From NCBI RefSeq assembly GCF_003663845.1, contig NZ_RCCA01000001.1:992001-1056000 (forward strand): a stretch of 64,000 nucleotides of DNA. Reading direction: 5' to 3'. The position numbers and the translations under genes are program-made. Origin of the DNA: Chryseobacterium sp. 7. GTDB taxonomy: Bacteria; Bacteroidota; Bacteroidia; Flavobacteriales; Weeksellaceae. A model generated the notes under the pieces. It ran no database searches. It worked only from the letters and a program-made list of their open reading frames with translations, and was not told the DNA's origin. Positions 1 to 8,453 of the stretch are shown here, piece by piece (position 1 is the first letter of the stretch; every line of letters begins with the position of its first letter).

Positions 1-648
1 ATGTATGGATTTAAATTATTGAGAACACCAGATGGGAGAGTAATTTACGGAGATAACGGACTTCCCGGAAGACCCGCAGACATTGAAAAAGTAGGAAATG
101 CATTCCCGAAATGGAGAGCAGGTCTTCAGAATGATTTCAGAATTAAAAATTTTACAATCAGCTTCTCATTTGATGGTCAGTATGGTGGTATCGCCTACTC
201 ACAATCTCATCATAAAATGTCTGAACAGGGCAAGCTGAAATCTACCCTTCCGGGAAGAGATAATCCTGGCGGAATGATTGTAGGAGATGGTGTTATTCAG
301 AACCCTGACGGATCTTACAGCCCGAATACCAAAGGAGTAACCGCTTCATCCTATTACGGAGATTATTACAGAAGAGCCAATGTAGAAACCAACAGTTTCA
401 GCACAGATTTTATTAAGCTGAGAGATGCCAGAATTGCCTATTCTTTCCCAAAAGAAACCATTCAGTCTTTAGGGCTGGATGATCTTACGATTGCCATTTT
501 CGGAAAGAATCTGTGGATGTGGACGAAGTTCCCAATGTTTGATCCTGAAGTCGCTACACTGGATAATGCTACCATCACTCCGGGAGTCGAAATGGGGCAA
601 CTGCCTACAGCAAGAACAGTTGGTTTTCAGCTAAATCTTAAATTCTAA
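1..648 (+). CDS. SusC/RagA-family TonB-dependent receptor, C-terminal fragment
   Basis: The reading frame is open to the left edge, so this is the last ~215 residues of an outer-membrane receptor whose plug and most of the barrel lie outside the window. The tail ends in aromatic, alternating beta-strand sequence (TARTVGFQLNLKF), as SusC-family barrels do, and FIKLRDARIAYSFPK and IFGKNLWMWTKFP match the usual last strands. SusC proteins import oligomers across the outer membrane with a SusD lid. The SusD gene follows after 11 bases, which confirms the pairing. The first Met here is internal, not a start. The substrate cannot be told. Confidence 0.93.
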   Translation: MYGFKLLRTPDGRVIYGDNGLPGRPADIEKVGNAFPKWRAGLQNDFRIKNFTISFSFDGQYGGIAYSQSHHKMSEQGKLKSTLPGRDNPGGMIVGDGVIQNPDGSYSPNTKGVTASSYYGDYYRRANVETNSFSTDFIKLRDARIAYSFPKETIQSLGLDDLTIAIFGKNLWMWTKFPMFDPEVATLDNATITPGVEMGQLPTARTVGFQLNLKF

Positions 649-659
649 AATCTTTAAAA

Positions 660-2108
660 ATGAAAAAAATAATCATACATCTCACATTGGCTGTTTCTGT
701 TTTCATGCTACAGTCTTGCGACAGAACATTCGAGGAAATCAATACAGATACCAGTAAGATTAAAGATCCGTCAGTAGGAAGCCTTCTTGCTCCTATCCAA
801 TATGAAATGGGAAGTTATGGATATAACAGAGCGGATGACTTTACTTTCGATATTATGCAGATTGCTTTAGACTTTCCGAGTGAAGGAAATACCTACAGTA
901 GATATTATATGGACGAAAAAAGTGGTAACGGCTACTGGAATACTTCCTATAAATGGCTTAAACAGGTAAGTGACCTTCGAAAATATGCCACAAAAGAGCA
1001 GAATAATAATTATCTGGCCATATCGATGGTTTTAAATGCCTGGATTGCCTCTAATCTTACCGATGCATTCGGAGACGTTCCTTTATCTGAAGCGGTGAAG
1101 ATTGAAGAAAATATTCTGAGACCGAAATATGACAAGCAGAAAGATATTTACATCCAGCTTTTGAATGACCTGAAAACAGCCAATTCACTATTCAACACCA
1201 ATCAGGCATTAACGGAAACTGATTTGTTTTACAATGCTAATACCAACAGCCAGACAGGGATTTTAGGATGGAAAAAATTCTGTAATTCACTTTCATTAAG
1301 ATTGCTGACCAGAATTCTAAGCAGAAACGGAGAAGTGAATGTGTATGAAAGAATTCAGGAGATTGTCAACAATCCGGCTCAATATCCCATTTTCCAGAAT
1401 AATACGGATAGTGCTGTATTACCGCTTTCTGGAGTATCTCCATATTTGCCTCCAATAGCACGTCCACAGGATTTTACAGCCTACAGAGCAGCAGGAGAGT
1501 TCTTTGTTAATGCCATGAAAGACAATAATGATCCAAGGATGAGCATGTTTTTTACGAAAGCTAAAGCCACTACAGGAGAAGATCTTGGCTATAAAGGCGC
1601 TCCTTCGGGATATGCTTTGGGAACAGCTTTCAACTATCAGCCTTCCAATTTTAATCAGAACTTAGCAAAAGCTCCTTTAAAGATATTAATCATGACCTAT
1701 TCTGAAGTTCAGTTTATTCTGGCAGAATTGGTCAATAGAGGAATTGTTGCAGGAAATCAGCAGGTTTATTACGAAACAGGGGTGAAATCTATTATTGAAC
1801 AATGGGGAGCAACAGTTCCGGCTAATTATTTCAGCAATACAAAAGTAGCGTATGATGGTTCTCTTGAAAAAATTATGCTTCAAAAATACATCTCCCTGTT
1901 TTTTGTAGATCATCAGCAATGGTATGAATTCAGACGTACAAAACTGCCGGTATTGCCTAATAACGGAGGACTTCAGAATAGCGGACAGATGCCTGTAAGA
2001 TTTATGTATCCTACCACAACAAAAGTAATGAACGCTGATAATTACAACGCAGCCGTACAATCCATGGGTGGAGATAATATCACTGTAAAAATGTGGTGGA
2101 ATAAATAA
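660..2108 (+). CDS. SusD/RagB-family outer-membrane lipoprotein
   Basis: 482 aa. The N-terminus is a lipoprotein signal with lipobox LQSC (Cys20), followed by CDRTFEEINTD, typical of the SusD-like_2 branch (nutrient-binding outer-membrane lipoprotein). The rest is alpha-helical with a TPR-like start and the conserved C-terminal region (YISLFFVDHQQWYEFRRT) found in this family. It would cap the SusC barrel encoded just upstream and bind the substrate at the cell surface. Start and spacing (11 bases after SusC) fit a two-gene operon that continues into the phosphoesterase. Whether the ligand is a glycan, a peptide or a phosphorylated compound is unknown. Confidence 0.93.
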   Translation: MKKIIIHLTLAVSVFMLQSCDRTFEEINTDTSKIKDPSVGSLLAPIQYEMGSYGYNRADDFTFDIMQIALDFPSEGNTYSRYYMDEKSGNGYWNTSYKWLKQVSDLRKYATKEQNNNYLAISMVLNAWIASNLTDAFGDVPLSEAVKIEENILRPKYDKQKDIYIQLLNDLKTANSLFNTNQALTETDLFYNANTNSQTGILGWKKFCNSLSLRLLTRILSRNGEVNVYERIQEIVNNPAQYPIFQNNTDSAVLPLSGVSPYLPPIARPQDFTAYRAAGEFFVNAMKDNNDPRMSMFFTKAKATTGEDLGYKGAPSGYALGTAFNYQPSNFNQNLAKAPLKILIMTYSEVQFILAELVNRGIVAGNQQVYYETGVKSIIEQWGATVPANYFSNTKVAYDGSLEKIMLQKYISLFFVDHQQWYEFRRTKLPVLPNNGGLQNSGQMPVRFMYPTTTKVMNADNYNAAVQSMGGDNITVKMWWNK

Positions 2109-2152
2109 TAACCTCAATTGAAAAATTTAAAAAATAATTTAAAGATTTAAAA

Positions 2153-3742
2153 ATGATGAGTATCAATATAAAATTTTTAATGCCTTGTGTGCTGGTTTCA
2201 GCAATGGTATTCTCACAAACATCAGTTTCAGGATATGTCTACGAAGACAGCAATAAAAATCAAAAGAAAGAAAACCGCGAAAAAGGAATAGAAGGAGTAG
2301 CTGTTTCCAACGGTGTTCAGGTAGTTCTTACCGATAAAAACGGAAGATACAGCCTGCCGGTTCAGGAAGACCAGACTATTTTTGTGATTAAACCTTCAGG
2401 ATATCAAACGGCTTTGAATGCGAACAACTTACCTCAGTTTTATTACCATCATAAATCCAAAGGTTCTCCATCAGATTTTAAATACAAAGGAGTTGCACCT
2501 ACAGGAGATCTTCCCAAAGAACTGAACTTTCCGCTTTACCCACAAAAGGAAGATAAAAACTTTGATATCCTTGTTTTTGGTGATCCGCAGCCTTACACAG
2601 AAAAAGAACTGGACTATTTCAAAAGAGGAATTGTAAACGAAGTGAAGAAAACTAAGAAAAATGCTGTGTTGGGAATCAGTCTTGGGGATTTGGTAGGAGA
2701 CAACCTAAGCCTTCAGAAACCTTATGCAGATGTGATGAAAGAAGTGGGACTGCCTTGGTACAATGTGATGGGGAATCATGATATGAACTATGATGCGAAG
2801 GAAGACAAGCTTTCCGATGAAACATTTGAATCCAATTTTGGTCCTGCCAATTATTCTTTCAATTATGGGAATGTACACTTCATTATTCTGGACGATATCC
2901 TTTATCCCGATCCGAGAGATGGCAAAGGCTATTGGGGAGGATTCCGTGAAGACCAGCTTCAGTTCATCGAAAGTGATTTGAAACTGGTTGACAAGAATAA
3001 ATTAATCGTCATTTCCTTCCATATTCCGTTGGAACATAACAATGAAGACAGTTTCAGAAATGCAGACCGTCAGAAGTTATTTGATTTCTTAAATCCATTT
3101 CAGAATGTATTGCTTTTATCCGCACATACGCATATTCAACAGCAGATTTTCTATGGCAAAAAAGCAGGCTGGAACGGAATTAAAGAACTACACGAATACA
3201 ACGTAGGAACTACGTGTGGAGACTGGTATTCCGGAACACCGGATGATGCAGGGCTTCCTACCTCCACCATGAGAGATGGAACCGCAAAAGGATATTCTTT
3301 CATCACTTTTACAGACAATCAGTATAAAGTAAAATACAGAACAGCCGGAAAACCGGAAGAATATCAGATCAAATTATATGTTCCGAAAGTAATCCCATCC
3401 TCAAGAACTTCGGCGAAAGTACTGGCTAATTTCTTCATGGGAAGCAAAAAAGACAAAGTAGAATACAGAATAGACGGAGGAAAATGGGAAGAAATGGAAT
3501 ATGATGAAACCATAGACCCGAATTTTGCCCTTTCTGTTTTCAAATGGGATACCACAGAGAAAATTCTTCCGGGAAGAAGACCTTCCAACCCCGAAATGTC
3601 AAAACACATCTGGGAAGCAGATTTTCCTAAGAAGTTATCATTAGGAAAACATAAAGTTGAGGTGAAAGCGGTCGACATGTATGGCAATGAATTTTCTGCT
3701 TCAGAAGAATTTGAAGTTCAAAATGCTATCCAAATTCCTTAA
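2153..3742 (+). CDS. secreted calcineurin-like metallophosphoesterase with N- and C-terminal accessory domains
   Basis: 529 aa with a signal peptide ending near VFSQ. An N-terminal beta domain (about 25-125, SGYVYEDSNKNQKKENREKG) is followed by the metallophosphatase core, with metal-ligand motifs GDPQPY (~143), GDLVGDN (~181), GNHD (~207) and AHTH (~324). The C-terminal ~130 residues match the extra domain of Bacteroidota calcineurin-like phosphoesterases. It is predicted to cleave a phosphomonoester or diester in the periplasm or at the surface. It lies 44 bases after SusD and probably belongs to the same operon, which suggests a phosphorylated or nucleotide-like substrate for this locus (inference). 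The second Met is an alternative start. Confidence 0.9.
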   Translation: MMSINIKFLMPCVLVSAMVFSQTSVSGYVYEDSNKNQKKENREKGIEGVAVSNGVQVVLTDKNGRYSLPVQEDQTIFVIKPSGYQTALNANNLPQFYYHHKSKGSPSDFKYKGVAPTGDLPKELNFPLYPQKEDKNFDILVFGDPQPYTEKELDYFKRGIVNEVKKTKKNAVLGISLGDLVGDNLSLQKPYADVMKEVGLPWYNVMGNHDMNYDAKEDKLSDETFESNFGPANYSFNYGNVHFIILDDILYPDPRDGKGYWGGFREDQLQFIESDLKLVDKNKLIVISFHIPLEHNNEDSFRNADRQKLFDFLNPFQNVLLLSAHTHIQQQIFYGKKAGWNGIKELHEYNVGTTCGDWYSGTPDDAGLPTSTMRDGTAKGYSFITFTDNQYKVKYRTAGKPEEYQIKLYVPKVIPSSRTSAKVLANFFMGSKKDKVEYRIDGGKWEEMEYDETIDPNFALSVFKWDTTEKILPGRRPSNPEMSKHIWEADFPKKLSLGKHKVEVKAVDMYGNEFSASEEFEVQNAIQIP

Positions 3743-3780
3743 GCATTTTATTTTTTTACTATACCTTTTTTTAGATTTTA

Positions 3781-3812
3781 AAACCGGTTCTTATGAGCCG
3801 GTTTTAATTTTT
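3781..3812 (+). terminator. rho-independent terminator of the SusCD-phosphoesterase operon
   Basis: A 10-bp stem (AAACCGGTTC / GAGCCGGTTT, one G-T pair) with a TTAT loop, followed by a T-rich run, 38 bases after the phosphoesterase stop. Confidence 0.85.
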
Positions 3813-3896
3813 ATTATTCACCCAAATCATGGTTCATGAAACCATTAAAAAACTATTAAATCTATGTTTTCACCCCCTCATAAAAATGTTCTTTCG

Positions 3897-3904
3897 TAAC
3901 TTTG
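3897..3904 (+). promoter_or_regulatory. Bacteroidota -7 promoter box for the SDR gene
   Basis: TAACTTTG fits TAnnTTTG and sits 22 bases before the SDR start codon. No clear -33 TTTG is seen at the expected distance. Confidence 0.55.
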
Positions 3905-3926
3905 TAGTAAGAAAAGTATCATTACT

Positions 3927-4640
3927 ATGAATATAAACGGAAAAAATGCCATCGTAACAGGTGGTGGAAGAGGACTAGGGAAAGCGGTAGCATTAGCATT
4001 AGCCAATGAAGGAGTAAACGTTGCCATTACAGGGAGAAATGAGGAAAACCTTAAAATGACGGTTGAAGAAATTAAAAAACTGGGCGTGAACTCAGCCTAC
4101 GCAGTTTTTTCTGTAGACAATGAAATTCAGGTAAAAGCTGGAATAGAATCTTTAGCAGAACAACTGGGAGGAATTGATATTCTGATCAACAATGCAGGAA
4201 TCGGGGACTTTGGAAGCATTGAAGAAATGTCTTCTGAAACATGGGAGCAGGTAATTAAAACCAACCTTTTCGGAGTGTATTACGCAGCAAAAGCGGCCCA
4301 CCCATTCATGAAAGCTAAAGGTGAAGGTGATATCGTCAACGTAGCTTCTACAGCAGGCTTGAAAGGTGGACCGAATATGTCAGCATATGCCGCATCAAAA
4401 GCAGCAGTAGTATCTTTGTCTCAATCTATGATGGCAGAATGGAGAAAACAAAATATCCGTGTGATCACTTTGACTCCAAGTACAATTGCTTCAGATATGA
4501 GCATCCAGGGAGGACTTACAGACGGAAATCCTGATAAAGTATTACAGCCGGAAGACTTCGCAGAATGGGTAAGAGATATTCTGAAAATGAACAGAAGAGC
4601 ATTAATTGCAAACGGTTCTATTTTCTCTACAAATCCATAA
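3927..4640 (+). CDS. short-chain dehydrogenase, FabG-like 3-ketoacyl-ACP reductase
   Basis: 237 aa, a full-length classical SDR. The nucleotide-binding motif TGGGRGLG is at residues 10-17, NNAGIGDFG at about 87-95, catalytic Ser in VASTAGLKG near 140 and YAASKAA (Tyr-x3-Lys) near 152. The short length and C-terminus resemble FabG-type 3-oxoacyl reductases that use NADP(H), but no fatty-acid synthesis genes are nearby, so it may be a stand-alone reductase acting on another carbonyl substrate. It is a single gene with its own promoter and a repeat element downstream. Confidence 0.85.
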   Translation: MNINGKNAIVTGGGRGLGKAVALALANEGVNVAITGRNEENLKMTVEEIKKLGVNSAYAVFSVDNEIQVKAGIESLAEQLGGIDILINNAGIGDFGSIEEMSSETWEQVIKTNLFGVYYAAKAAHPFMKAKGEGDIVNVASTAGLKGGPNMSAYAASKAAVVSLSQSMMAEWRKQNIRVITLTPSTIASDMSIQGGLTDGNPDKVLQPEDFAEWVRDILKMNRRALIANGSIFSTNP

Positions 4641-4728
4641 TAAGGTTTACAATTTAAAGTTCAGGGTTTAAAGTTTAAAGTTTAAAGATTTTGGCAAAGG
4701 ACATTTTAATCTGGCTTGAATGATAAAA

Positions 4729-4896
4729 ATTCAATAGGAGCGGGCTTTAGCCCGCTTTCTCTTTTACCGTGTTTCTGGGAAAACTTACAGTTCCTTGTAT
4801 TTCAAGAGAATAACTAGAGGTTGTAATAAGTTTTGGCTAAAGGCAATGGAATTTGTCTTAATTTTGAAGATGGGTTAAAGCCCATCCCTATTGAAT
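4729..4896. repeat. MITE-like element with inverted ends and GGGCTTTA hairpins
   Basis: The ends are inverted copies: ATTCAATAGG at 4729-4738 and CCTATTGAAT at 4887-4896. Immediately inside each end lies a small hairpin of the same type, GCGGGCTTTAGCCCGC at 4740-4755 and GATGGGTTAAAGCCCATC at 4869-4886. The inside does not code. No clear target duplication was seen. A related half-copy (CTGGCTTTAGCCA) is at about 59570. The left hairpin plus T-rich tail may also end SDR transcription. Confidence 0.6.
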
Positions 4897-4910
4897 ATAG
4901 TATACGCAAT

Positions 4911-4938
4911 CATCTGTGATATCCGTGCAATCTGTGGA
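4911..4938. repeat. 28-bp interspersed repeat, copy 1
   Basis: Begins CATCTGTG and ends GCAATCTGTGG, followed by an A-run. The same unit occurs at 7534-7561 and 63206-63233, each time between genes. Confidence 0.65.
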
Positions 4939-5046
4939 AAAAAAACACAAATAAATTTTTCCATAGCATCCATTCAAAAAAATCAAAAAAATACCCGGTT
5001 TCAGCCAAAAATCTCTTCATCATTTTTTTAACCGTAATAACATTAG

Positions 5047-5054
5047 TATTTTTG
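5047..5054 (+). promoter_or_regulatory. prmA promoter -7 box
   Basis: TATTTTTG fits TAnnTTTG. It overlaps an in-frame TTG at 5052, which argues that translation starts at the ATG at 5070, just downstream of the expected transcription start. Confidence 0.65.
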
Positions 5055-5069
5055 CAGCAAATTAGTCAC

Positions 5070-5897
5070 ATGCAAAATTATTTAGAATTCAATTTCAAAA
5101 TTTCTCCATTGCAGCCTTGGAATGAGATTTTAATGGCAGAGCTTATAGAAATAGGTTTTGACAGCTTTACAGAAGAAATTGACGGAATTTTAGGATATAT
5201 CCAGACAGATTTGTTTCACGAAGATCAGCTGAAAGCACTTCCGATCTTTGAAAACGAAAATGTAAAAATTGAATATTCTTTCGAAGAAATGCCAAACATC
5301 AACTGGAATGAGGAATGGGAAAAGAACTTCTCTCCCATCAATATTGATGATAAAGTATTGATCAGAGCAGAATTCCACGAATCTGTACCGGGAATGCATG
5401 AAATTATCATTCAGCCTAAAATGTCTTTCGGAACAGGACATCACCCTACAACCCACCTGATGATCCAGCAGATGATGGATATTGATTTCAATGGTAAAAA
5501 AGTTCTGGATATGGGATGCGGAACTTCTGTATTGGCCATTTATGCAAAACAGCAGGGAGCAGGAGATACAAAAGCCATCGATATTGATGAATGGTCTGTA
5601 GAAAATTCAAAAGAAAATGCTGTAAGAAACAGTGTAGAACTGGATATTGAACAGGGAACTGCCGAAAATTTAGGAAAAGAAAATTTCGATATTATTTTAG
5701 CCAATATCAACAGAAATATTCTGATTTCAGACATCCCGACTTATGTTTCAGTATTGAATGACGGAGGACAACTATTGCTTTCAGGGCTTTGTTTCTTTGA
5801 TGTGGATGATATTCTGGAAGTATGCAAAGAAAGCGGACTTGAGCTGAAAAAGCAATTGCAGCGTGAAGAATGGGTAAGTCTTCTGCTTGAAAAATAA
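5070..5897 (+). CDS. prmA: ribosomal protein L11 methyltransferase PrmA
   Basis: About 275 aa. Start chosen at the ATG at 5070 (MQNYLEFNFKI); the frame stays open to an upstream TTG that lies in the promoter. The N-terminal substrate-recognition domain is followed by PrmA signatures FGTGHHPTTHLM, the SAM-binding loop LDMGCGTSVLAIYAK and the motif LANINRNIL. PrmA trimethylates ribosomal protein L11 on lysines and the N-terminus in the cytoplasm. Length and motifs are normal for the family. The SH3 protein gene follows after 25 bases and may be cotranscribed. Confidence 0.95.
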   Translation: MQNYLEFNFKISPLQPWNEILMAELIEIGFDSFTEEIDGILGYIQTDLFHEDQLKALPIFENENVKIEYSFEEMPNINWNEEWEKNFSPINIDDKVLIRAEFHESVPGMHEIIIQPKMSFGTGHHPTTHLMIQQMMDIDFNGKKVLDMGCGTSVLAIYAKQQGAGDTKAIDIDEWSVENSKENAVRNSVELDIEQGTAENLGKENFDIILANINRNILISDIPTYVSVLNDGGQLLLSGLCFFDVDDILEVCKESGLELKKQLQREEWVSLLLEK

Positions 5898-5922
5898 CAC
5901 ACCAAAAAAACAAAATATAACT

Positions 5923-6762
5923 ATGAAAACTTTATGGACAGCTTTATTTTTACTGATGCTGCAGCTTTTTACAGCACAGGAAACTGAAGTATATGCAGAT
6001 GGAGTCTTTGGCTTTGAGGAAAATAAAACCCAGAAGATTTTTACTGACTGGACCCGTGTGAGACAGGATCCCGGAGTGAATGCTCAGATTGTAGATTCGC
6101 TACAGATCAATCAGCAGGTTACGATTCTTAAAAAAGAAAATACAGTCCTGAAGCTGGGAGAAAGAAATGCTAATTGGTATAAAATCTCTTATCAGAAAGG
6201 GGAAAGTACATTGGAAGGTTATATCTGGGGTGGCAATCTTTGTGTAGGATACCGTAACAAAAATGGGCATGATTTCCTTTTTGGACTTTCTAAAACCATT
6301 GACAGGAAGAATAAAGAATTCAATGAGACCCAAAAGCAGAATATTGCCGGAATAAAAGTAATGGAAGGAAGTACACTCATTGATGAGGTGTATTTTGATA
6401 CAGGAAGAGGAGAAGAGCTGAGCTTTGCATCATTCAATATTGAAAGTGGTCACAAGCTGCAAAATGTTGAATTTACTTTAAAAGCAATGGTTTCCGGAGA
6501 AGCCTGTGGAATTGCCAGCTATGATCAGTATGTTCTTTTCAAGGATAAAAAACTGGTTGCCCTTCCGCAGTTAACAAATGTAGGAGATGCCGGAGCTTAT
6601 TATCACAGCGAAGAATATGTTTTTCCTAATGATAAAGGAGGGATTCCCAATGCATTTATCCTGAAAGTGGAAGATATGGAAGTGGATGAAAAAGACAGGG
6701 AGAAAAAGAAAAGCTCTTCCAAAACCTATCTTTGGAACGGAAGTTCTTACCAATTGAAATAA
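5923..6762 (+). CDS. secreted SH3-domain protein of unknown role
   Basis: 279 aa from the ATG at 5923, which begins a clear signal peptide (MKTLWTALFLLMLQLFTAQ). The in-frame extension to 5887 overlaps prmA and would bury the signal, so it was not used. Residues ~40-110 look like a bacterial SH3 domain (WTRVRQDPG, then WYKISYQKG and GYIWGGNLC), usually a cell-wall or ligand-binding module. The rest resembles no family I know. The C-terminus is rich in charged residues (EVDEKDREKKKSSSK). Probably periplasmic or surface-exposed. Confidence 0.75.
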   Translation: MKTLWTALFLLMLQLFTAQETEVYADGVFGFEENKTQKIFTDWTRVRQDPGVNAQIVDSLQINQQVTILKKENTVLKLGERNANWYKISYQKGESTLEGYIWGGNLCVGYRNKNGHDFLFGLSKTIDRKNKEFNETQKQNIAGIKVMEGSTLIDEVYFDTGRGEELSFASFNIESGHKLQNVEFTLKAMVSGEACGIASYDQYVLFKDKKLVALPQLTNVGDAGAYYHSEEYVFPNDKGGIPNAFILKVEDMEVDEKDREKKKSSSKTYLWNGSSYQLK

Positions 6763-6781
6763 TAAGTATTCTCAATATAGT

Positions 6782-6809
6782 AAACCGCTGTACTTATAGC
6801 GGTTTTTTT
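6782..6809 (+). terminator. terminator after the SH3 gene
   Basis: Stem AAACCGCT / AGCGGTTT with an 8-nt loop and a run of seven Ts. Confidence 0.85.
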
Positions 6810-6866
6810 GTGTAAAGATCTTTTACAGTTGAAAAAAATCGAATACATTTAGAAGATAAAAAACAA

Positions 6867-7499
6867 ATGGATATACTTGAAGATTTACTACCCATTCTAT
6901 TCTCAGTATTTGTAGGCGGCATCATCGGAATTGAAAGAGAATACCAGCTGAAGTCAGCAGGATTAAGAACCATGATTCTTGTGACACTCGGAGCATGTAT
7001 TTTTACCATGCTTTCTATGAGTCTGGGCGGGCCGGGAAGTCCTGACCGTATTGCAGCCAATATTATTACAGGAATCGGATTTGTAGGAGCCGGAGTTATT
7101 TTTAAAGAAGACAACAGAGTTTCCGGACTTACAACCGCTGTCACAATATGGATTTGTGCTTCTCTGGGAATGACCATAGGAGCCGGATATTATCAGGAAG
7201 CAATCATAGGCTCGCTGGTGGTATTTTTGCTGCTTATTATGTTCAAATATGTCCAGGATATTATTGATAAAATAAGTGTCCGCTACACCTATCAGATCAC
7301 ACTTCCTTATGAAGATGGAGTAGTGGAGAAATATGAGACTCTTTTTAAAGAACATGGCTTAAAATCAATCAGAGGAAAGCAAGTGAGAAGCGGTGAAAAA
7401 TACACCATCATCTGGCGTGTGCAGGGAGCTGCAAAAAAACATGATATCTGCACAAAAATCCTACTTAATGATCTGTCCATCGAAGAATTCCGATTTTAA
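6867..7499 (+). CDS. MgtC/SapB-family inner-membrane protein
   Basis: 210 aa. The first ~130 residues are hydrophobic with family motifs GGIIGIEREYQLKSAGLRT, ANIITGIGFVGAGVIFK and GLTTAVTIWICASLGMTIG, giving about four membrane segments. The C-terminal ~75 residues form a soluble ACT-like domain, as in MgtC. Members are linked to Mg2+ limitation, acid stress and ATP synthase control in other bacteria; the role here is not known. Monocistronic by spacing. Confidence 0.9.
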   Translation: MDILEDLLPILFSVFVGGIIGIEREYQLKSAGLRTMILVTLGACIFTMLSMSLGGPGSPDRIAANIITGIGFVGAGVIFKEDNRVSGLTTAVTIWICASLGMTIGAGYYQEAIIGSLVVFLLLIMFKYVQDIIDKISVRYTYQITLPYEDGVVEKYETLFKEHGLKSIRGKQVRSGEKYTIIWRVQGAAKKHDICTKILLNDLSIEEFRF

Positions 7500-7893
7500 T
7501 TAAAGCTTAAATAAATCTCATCCTATTCGCAAACATCTGTGAAAATCCGTGCAATCTGTGGGAAAAAACAGATTCAAAAAATCATTTAAAAAATAAAAAA
7601 TAGGACTGGAAAAACCAATCCTACCCAAACATGATTAAGTGTATAGTTCAGCCATTAACGGCTGCAAGGAATTAAAGCACAAAAAGATTTTTATTGAATG
7701 CTTAATCAATGTTCCTTATTACTAATTAAAACTAACTAAGTGACCTTTCGGTTGCATTTACTATGTAAAAGTAATACCTCCTTCTATCTCCCGGAACAAA
7801 AGATAAACTGATGCAGCGAAAAAGATCTCTGAAACGGAATTTTCATCCTGTGAAGCGGTTATCAAAAATTGGGGCTGTTTCCTTTTTTAATTT
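7500..7893. other. intergenic stretch, no gene
   Basis: 394 bases between convergent genes. It holds a 28-bp interspersed repeat copy (7534-7561) and a hairpin at about 7602-7625 (TAGGACTGG / CCAATCCTA) with a T-run on the minus strand that could end the isochorismatase-fold operon. A small ORF at 7811 has no support. Confidence 0.55.
7534..7561. repeat. 28-bp interspersed repeat, copy 2
   Basis: Starts CATCTGTGAAAATCCGT and ends GCAATCTGTGG. Matches copy 1 at 4911 and copy 3 at 63206. Confidence 0.65.
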
Positions 7894-8448
7894 TTATTGT
7901 ACCCAGTCATTTACCGTAATAACATCAGCCTGTCTTGGGAAAACCTTTCTCATCAGTACATTATGTACTTCTTCATCTCCGTCTTTACAGCAGTCTTCAA
8001 TCACCGTAAGATTATAATCCTTATCTGAAGCTTCTCTCACTGTAGATAAAACAACACCACTGGTAGAAACTCCAGTCAGTACCAGATGCTGAACATCCAG
8101 TCCGCGGAGAACAACTTCAAGATCACTTCCTGTAAAAGCACTAAATCTTCTTTTGGTAATCACGATATCTTTGTCTTCAGGATTAAGATCAGGATGAATA
8201 GCAATCCAGTCTTTCATATCAACATCTGCCATATGCTCTTTAATTCCTGAAAATGCTTTGTTTTTAGCACTTATTTCCGGCATTCCCTGTCTGAACCCTA
8301 CTGTAATATAAATAACTGGAATTTGGCGGGTTCTCGCGGCTTTAATAACTTCTTTAACATTAGATACCAATTCCTGTGAGTCTGGTATATTACTTAATAT
8401 TGATGACTGCATGTCCATCACCAGTAATGCTGTTTTTGTGTTTTCCAT
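7894..8448 (-). CDS. isochorismatase-fold hydrolase lacking the usual catalytic Cys
   Basis: 184 aa, full length for the isochorismatase/cysteine-hydrolase fold. The strand motif LLVMDMQ places the catalytic Asp at residue 12, and ITKRRFSAF places Lys99. The third position, normally Cys in nicotinamidase-type enzymes (GVxTxxC), is Gly131 in TGVSTSGVVLST. True isochorismatases (EntB and PhzD type) also have Gly there, so this may be an isochorismatase-like vinyl-ether hydrolase, or an inactive homologue. It follows the MFS gene after 5 bases, so the two form an operon. No siderophore synthesis genes are nearby. Substrate unknown. Confidence 0.8.
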   Translation of the reverse strand: MENTKTALLVMDMQSSILSNIPDSQELVSNVKEVIKAARTRQIPVIYITVGFRQGMPEISAKNKAFSGIKEHMADVDMKDWIAIHPDLNPEDKDIVITKRRFSAFTGSDLEVVLRGLDVQHLVLTGVSTSGVVLSTVREASDKDYNLTVIEDCCKDGDEEVHNVLMRKVFPRQADVITVNDWVQ

Positions 8449-8453
8449 TTTAA

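Larger units (their letters stand above)
4641..5069. other. intergenic stretch with repeats, no gene
   Basis: No credible ORF. It holds a short tandem of GTTTAAA-type units (about 4648-4685), a 168-bp element with inverted ends (4729-4896), one copy of a 28-bp interspersed repeat (4911-4938) and the prmA promoter. Confidence 0.7.

Noticed and set aside
7811..8017. 68-aa ORF
   Set aside because: Overlaps the isochorismatase-fold gene antisense and has no promoter or domain.
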